Source of the DNA: CAZAQS01 sp964486825
GTDB lineage: Bacteria; Chloroflexota; Anaerolineae; Anaerolineales; UBA4823
Assembly: GCA_964486825.1 (NCBI GenBank)
Contig: CAZAQS010000084.1
Span: 1-17,919, forward strand
Direction of reading: 5' to 3'
DNA length: 17,919 nt
Position 1 is the stretch's first letter; every line of letters starts with the position of its first letter. Made by a program: the position numbers and the translations under genes. The notes beneath the pieces are model-generated. The model worked only from the letters and a program-made list of their open reading frames with translations. It was not told the DNA's origin and searched no databases. This document shows, piece by piece, positions 13,835-17,919 of this stretch.

Positions 13835-14176
13835 ATGTTAATCAATGCCAACACCCAATCAACAAACCTTAAGGCCAAGCTCTTCCGCGGCTTCTCCGAC
13901 CCATCCCGCCTGTCCATCCTGGAAGCCCTGCGGGATACCCATTTAACAGTTACCGAGATCGTTGAAGCGACTGGTTTAAGCCAATCCAACGTCTCCAACC
14001 ACTTGAGCTGCCTGCACGACTGCGGCCTGGTATCGCGCGACCAGAAAGGGCGTTACGTCGAGTACCGGCTCAGCGACCGGCGCGTACAGGCTATGCTGAA
14101 GACAGCTGAGGAGCTCCTGGCGGATGTGGCGCGGGGCGTTTATGAATGCACTCGCTACGGTTCAGAACAGCTCTAA
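13835..14176 (+). CDS. ArsR/SmtB-family metal-sensing repressor, CmtR type
   Basis: A 113-residue winged-helix repressor. The recognition helix reads SNVSNHLSCLHDCGLV, closely like mycobacterial CmtR, which senses Cd(II) and Pb(II) through two Cys in that helix and one near the C-terminus. Here the triad is C59, C63 and C105. The spacing C63-C105 (42) is almost that of CmtR C61-C102 (41). The ArsR hallmark start FSDPSRLSILEAL and the wing KGRYVEYRLSD are present. An ATG at 13823 is in frame but lacks a ribosome site. ATG 13835 has GGAG six bases upstream, so the shorter form is preferred. The P1B ATPase gene follows after 12 bp, and the dyad operator lies in the promoter. A soft-metal inducer such as Cd or Pb is inferred, not proven. 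Confidence 0.9.
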   Translation: MLINANTQSTNLKAKLFRGFSDPSRLSILEALRDTHLTVTEIVEATGLSQSNVSNHLSCLHDCGLVSRDQKGRYVEYRLSDRRVQAMLKTAEELLADVARGVYECTRYGSEQL

Positions 14177-14188
14177 TCGAGAAATCGT

Positions 14189-16393
14189 ATGGAAAAAACA
14201 GTAGAAATCCCGATCCAAGGCATGGACTGCGCCGAATGCACGCTGCATGTCCAGAAAGCCATCCATACATCACCGGGCGTACATAACGTCGAGGTCTACT
14301 TAGCTACTGAAAAAGCAGTGGTCAATTTGGACCCAGATGTGGCGGACATGAACGAAATCCACAGGGCAGTCGAAAACGCCGGCTACCAGGTGGCTGGGAT
14401 ACACAGCCAGCCAGAGGGCGGCTTCCAGGCCATTGAATTCACCCGCCCGATCCTGACCTTGTTCGGTATCATCTTTGGTTTTGTCCTGTTCATTGTTGTG
14501 GCAGGCGAATGGCTGGGATTGATCGAGGCGGTTACACACCGGATACCCTGGCCGATTGGCCTGGCCCTGGTGCTGGCAGGTGGCTTCCCGATTTTCCGGA
14601 ACGTCATCCGGGCTGCCCTGAGAGGCCGGGTGCTGGCGCATACATTGATGACGGTAGGCGTTCTGGCTGCGCTGCTGGTAGGGGAATGGGCAACCGCGGC
14701 GGTTATTGTCTTTTTGATGAGAGCCGGCGACTACGCCGAGCGCTTTACGACGGAACGCGCCCGACGGGCTGTGAAAGACCTGGCCTCGATGGCGCCCCAA
14801 ATGGCCAGGGTCGAGCGGGACGGGGTAGAAACCCTGGTGGACACCGGCCAGGTTAAAGTAGGCGAAACCGTTGTAATCCGGCCTGGCGAGAAGATCCCAG
14901 TCGATGGAGAAGTGATTTCCGGTCAAGCTACCATCGACCAGGCTGCCATTACCGGCGAATCCATGCCAGTCGAAGCTGTCCCCGGAACAGCCGTTTATGC
15001 CGCTACCATCGCACAGATGGGTAGCTTGCGGGTGCGGGCCACTCAGATTGGATCCGACACAACCTTCGGACGGGTCATCAAGCTGGTCGAGTCAGCCGAG
15101 GCGAACCGGGCAGACGTGCAGCGGGTAGCCGATAAATTCTCGGGATACTACCTGCCGGTCGTCGCAGTTATCGCTGCGCTGACCTTTCTCATCGGTCGAG
15201 ACCCCATGGCAACCGCGGCCGTCCTGGTGGTAGCGTGCTCTTGCGCTTTTGCCCTGGCAACACCGATTGCCATGCTGGCCTCGATCGGCGCTGGCGCCAA
15301 GCGCGGCCTGTTGATCAAAGGCGGCAAATACCTGGAGCTGCTCAACCGGGCTGATACCCTGCTGATCGATAAAACGGGCACCCTGACCCTGGGTAAACCA
15401 CAAATTACCCACCTGATCGCCGTGAACGGGAGACCGGGGGTGTGGGAAACGGCCAACCTGGACGGCAATCTACGTTTAAGTGAGACGCAGCGCGCCATCC
15501 TACGATTAGCCGCTACAGCAGAACAATATTCTGAGCATCCCCTGGCAGAAGCCGTACGCATTGCCGCTCAGCAGCAAGGGATAACCACCCAGGAAGTAAG
15601 GGAATTCGAAGCATTTCCCGGACTGGGAATCCGCGCCCGGGTAAACGGCAGCATGATTACGGTCGGCAGCCCGCGCTTGGTGGCTGAGATAATAAATAAT
15701 GGGGACTCAGGCGCTACACAAGGGGTCAATGAGCTGCTAATCGAAGCAGGTAAACTGGAAGCCCAGGGGAAGACCGTCCTGTTCGTTGCCGAAGAAGCTG
15801 TGATTACCGGTCTGCTGGCTGCCGCCGATACCCTGCGCCCGGAAGTACCGCGCGCCATCGCCGCCCTCCAGGAGCTGGGCATCCGGAATGTCGAGCTATT
15901 GACAGGCGATAACGAGAGGACAGCTGCCGAACTGGTGAGAGGCCTGGAGCTGGGAGGTCACAAAATCAAGCCACTTGAGAACCTGCGCTATCGAGCCAAC
16001 TTGCTGCCTGAGGACAAAATCGCCATTGTCAAGGAATACCAGTCAAAAGGGCATACCGTCATCATGGTAGGAGATGGCGTCAATGACGCCCCGGCCCTGG
16101 CCCAGGCAGACGTGGGCATCGCCATGGGCGCAGCGGGGACAGATATCGCAATAGAAGCTTCGCATATTGCTTTGATGAGGGAAGATTGGGACCTGGTCCC
16201 ACAGGTATTGCGGATTGCCAACCGTACGATGAAAGTGGTCAAGATGAATATCGCTTTTACTGCAGTCTACAACCTGCTAGGCCTTTCGCTGGCTGCCCTG
16301 GGGTTCCTGCCGCCGATCTTCGCAGCCGCGGCCCAATCGATCCCCGACCTCGGGATCCTGGCAAATTCGTCCAGGTTGCTCAGGCAGAAATGA
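14189..16393 (+). CDS. P1B-type metal-exporting ATPase with CSC membrane motif
   Basis: A 734-residue heavy-metal pump with eight predicted membrane helices. An N-terminal HMA domain has G11-M-D-C14-A-E-C17. The A-domain motif is TGES (255-258), the phosphorylation site D394-KTGT, the nucleotide-domain motif SEHP (448-451), then TGDN (572-575) and GDGVND (628-633). The catalytic core is complete. The transport-site helix reads VVAC350-S351-C352-AFALATP, so the near-universal CPC Pro is Ser; TCT would need one change to CCT. Helix 7 carries Y694-N695, as in Cu pumps. Helix 8 carries PD720-L-G, resembling the D-x-G of Zn/Cd/Pb pumps. The substrate is therefore unclear. The adjoining CmtR-type sensor argues for Cd, Pb or another soft metal. 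The ribosome site is weak and translation is probably coupled to the ArsR gene 12 bp upstream. Confidence 0.93.
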   Translation: MEKTVEIPIQGMDCAECTLHVQKAIHTSPGVHNVEVYLATEKAVVNLDPDVADMNEIHRAVENAGYQVAGIHSQPEGGFQAIEFTRPILTLFGIIFGFVLFIVVAGEWLGLIEAVTHRIPWPIGLALVLAGGFPIFRNVIRAALRGRVLAHTLMTVGVLAALLVGEWATAAVIVFLMRAGDYAERFTTERARRAVKDLASMAPQMARVERDGVETLVDTGQVKVGETVVIRPGEKIPVDGEVISGQATIDQAAITGESMPVEAVPGTAVYAATIAQMGSLRVRATQIGSDTTFGRVIKLVESAEANRADVQRVADKFSGYYLPVVAVIAALTFLIGRDPMATAAVLVVACSCAFALATPIAMLASIGAGAKRGLLIKGGKYLELLNRADTLLIDKTGTLTLGKPQITHLIAVNGRPGVWETANLDGNLRLSETQRAILRLAATAEQYSEHPLAEAVRIAAQQQGITTQEVREFEAFPGLGIRARVNGSMITVGSPRLVAEIINNGDSGATQGVNELLIEAGKLEAQGKTVLFVAEEAVITGLLAAADTLRPEVPRAIAALQELGIRNVELLTGDNERTAAELVRGLELGGHKIKPLENLRYRANLLPEDKIAIVKEYQSKGHTVIMVGDGVNDAPALAQADVGIAMGAAGTDIAIEASHIALMREDWDLVPQVLRIANRTMKVVKMNIAFTAVYNLLGLSLAALGFLPPIFAAAAQSIPDLGILANSSRLLRQK

Positions 16394-16468
16394 TAATTTG
16401 AAAATCTTCATGCGACCCAAATCTATACAGCAGCTCATCCTCGCCGGCAAACTCTCGCAGGATTAAGT

Positions 16469-16497
16469 TTGACGGGTTAATCATTCTCGGTCATAAT
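16469..16497 (+). promoter_or_regulatory. Promoter of the GAF-PAS sensor gene
   Basis: TTGACG (16469-16474), a 17-bp spacer and CATAAT (16492-16497) make a near-consensus promoter with a start near 16504. AGGAG at 16531-16535 then lies 10 bases before the ATG at 16546. The stretch 16394-16468 shows only a weak bulged stem and no convincing terminator for the metal ATPase. Confidence 0.6.
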
Positions 16498-16545
16498 AAG
16501 AAAAGCTTAATCTAAAATGAGACTTTTTCGAGGAGAGTTCAAATT

Positions 16546-17919
16546 ATGGATGGGGATCCATCCTTCTACCAGGCTCAAGCCGAGTTTACTGCCCTTCTAA
16601 AGGCCTCGCATGCTGTATTAGAACATAAAGAGTTCTCCGAATCGGCCAGAGCGATTTTCGAAGCCTGTAAAGAAATCACAGGCGCCACGGCCGGATACAT
16701 CGCCCTGGTTGAAGGCGGCGAAAATACGATCGCCTTTATCGATTCAGGGGATCACGAATGCCAGGTGGAGCCCGGCCTGCCCATGCCTGTGCGAGGCATG
16801 CGCGCGGAGGTCTTCCAGACAGGCGAAACGATTTATGAAAACGCCTTCTCGAGCAGCGAGTGGAACCTGGCTCTTCCTCAGGGACACGCAATCCTGGAAA
16901 ACGTCCTGTTCGCGCCCCTGGTGGTCGATGGTTCACCGGTGGGCCTACTCGGGCTTGGGAACAAAGAGGGTGGGTTCACAACAAACGATGCCCGGCTGGC
17001 ATCTGCTTTTGCTGAAATGGCTGCCATTGCTCTGGTGAATAGCCGCGCTGCGCAAGCACTGCGGGAAGCACGTGACAGGCTTGAAATCCAGGTTCAAGAA
17101 CGTACTCGCCAGCTCGACCAGATCGTCGAAGAATTAAAGTCCGAGCTGGCTGAGCGAAAAAAGGTCGAGGACAGGCTGCGTCTACAGACAACTGCATTGG
17201 AAAGCTCAAGCAGCGGCGTCGTGATCACGGATACAAAGGGAAACATCTACTGGTCAAACCCGGCTTTCTCGCGCATGAGCGGTTATACCAGCGAGGAAGC
17301 TTTGGGCATGAATACGCGTAGCCTTTATTCAAGTACGCAAGATATTGCTTATTACGAAAGGATGTGGTCCACGATCCTCTCTGGAAAAATGTGGCAGGGT
17401 GAACTGGTGAACCGCCGGAAGGATGGCCGGCTCTACTATGTAGAGGAAACGATTACCCCTATCCTGGAAGATGATGGATCGGTCTCACGCTTTGTCTGCA
17501 TCCAGAAGGAAATCACCGAGCAAAAGAAAGCCCAACAAGAGCTCCAGCAAAGCGAGAAGCTGTTGCGTAGCATCATCGAAACCATGCCAGTCGGGGTCTG
17601 GCTAGTTGATCAGACAGGTCAAATCCTGCTGGCCAACCAGGAGAGCCACAGGATCTGGGCCGGCGCACCCTACGTCGGTAAGGATGAATACAGCATTTAC
17701 AAAGCCTGGTCGCTGGAAACCGGCAAGCGCATCGAAACGGATGAATGGGCTGTCGTGCATACGCTGGAAAAAGGAGAGCCTTTCCTAAACCAGGAATTGG
17801 AGATCGAATGCTTTGATGGGACACGTAAATTCATCATCAGTTCTGCTGTCCCTTACTTGAATGATAAGCAAGAGGTCATCGGTGTGATCGCAATAAACCA
17901 GGATATTACCGGTCAAAAA
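16546..17919 (+). CDS. GAF-PAS-PAS sensor protein, N-terminal part (probable histidine kinase)
   Basis: 458 codons run without a stop to the window edge, so the 3' end is missing. Residues about 20-168 form a GAF domain (YIALVEGG, LENVLFAPLVVDGSPVGLLGLGNK). Residues about 170-212 are a charged heptad-like coiled coil. The first PAS domain (about 213-325) has GVVITDTKGNIYWSNPAF, MSGYTSEEALG and a PAC-type end with NRRKDGRLYYVEE and IQKEITEQK. The second (about 335-458) has GVWLVDQTGQILLANQ and ends in INQDITGQK. There is no signal peptide or membrane segment, so it is a cytosolic sensor. This layout usually continues into HisKA and HATPase domains, or sometimes GGDEF, but the output domain cannot be seen. 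It follows AGGAG and its own promoter. Ligand unknown. Confidence 0.9.
   Translation, partial: MDGDPSFYQAQAEFTALLKASHAVLEHKEFSESARAIFEACKEITGATAGYIALVEGGENTIAFIDSGDHECQVEPGLPMPVRGMRAEVFQTGETIYENAFSSSEWNLALPQGHAILENVLFAPLVVDGSPVGLLGLGNKEGGFTTNDARLASAFAEMAAIALVNSRAAQALREARDRLEIQVQERTRQLDQIVEELKSELAERKKVEDRLRLQTTALESSSSGVVITDTKGNIYWSNPAFSRMSGYTSEEALGMNTRSLYSSTQDIAYYERMWSTILSGKMWQGELVNRRKDGRLYYVEETITPILEDDGSVSRFVCIQKEITEQKKAQQELQQSEKLLRSIIETMPVGVWLVDQTGQILLANQESHRIWAGAPYVGKDEYSIYKAWSLETGKRIETDEWAVVHTLEKGEPFLNQELEIECFDGTRKFIISSAVPYLNDKQEVIGVIAINQDITGQK

Noticed and set aside
16437..16463. Possible terminator after the metal ATPase
   Set aside because: ATCCT-c-GC and GC-AGGAT give only a bulged 7-bp stem with a 12-base loop and no proper T-run. 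Too weak to call.

Overview
The window looks like chromosomal DNA from a bacterium of the Chloroflexota, most likely Anaerolineae-like. That placement is inferred from style. The envelope proteins carry long Thr/Pro or Pro/Glu/Val linkers straight after a lipobox or a membrane domain. Two BMP-family lipoproteins are present, and the sensor is a GAF-PAS-PAS protein. No rRNA, tRNA, CRISPR array, insertion sequence or phage gene was seen. The fourteen genes are tightly packed and similar in base composition.

Layout. (1) 12-1701, plus strand: a CNNM/CBS/CorC-type membrane protein, overlapped by a short cytidine deaminase (cdd). (2) 1744-3660, minus strand: an asparagine-synthetase-like ATP enzyme whose glutaminase half has lost its key residues. 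(3) 3869-5553, minus strand: a two-gene unit of a soluble P-type-ATPase-like HAD protein and a DUF389 membrane protein fused to a Thr/Pro stalk and a bacterial SH3 domain. (4) 5746-6876, plus strand: a lone BMP-like lipoprotein, converging on an SPFH/band-7 protein (6895-7884, minus). (5) 7885-8307: a 423-bp divergent control region with two promoters, a perfect dyad, repeats, a hairpin and an orphan Shine-Dalgarno. (6) 8308-13720, plus strand: a complete BMP-type ABC importer (lipoprotein, double ATPase, two permeases) closed by a strong terminator. By family this imports nucleosides, which fits with the nearby cdd. (7) 13835-16393, plus strand: a CmtR-type metal-sensing ArsR repressor and a P1B metal ATPase with an unusual CSC membrane motif. 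(8) 16546 to the window end, plus strand: the first 458 codons of a GAF-PAS-PAS sensor protein, cut by the edge.

How the genes may work together. The importer would bring nucleosides into the cell and cytidine deaminase would convert cytidine or deoxycytidine to uridine forms for salvage. A hairpin after the binding-protein gene probably keeps the lipoprotein more abundant than the membrane complex. The ArsR/P1B pair is a self-contained soft-metal export unit with a candidate operator over its own promoter. The most unusual items are the Pro-less CSC motif in the metal ATPase, the triply altered glutaminase site of the AsnB-like protein, the DUF389-stalk-SH3 fusion coupled to the HAD protein, and the structured leader of the importer operon. 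I did not find a clearly new multi-gene system.
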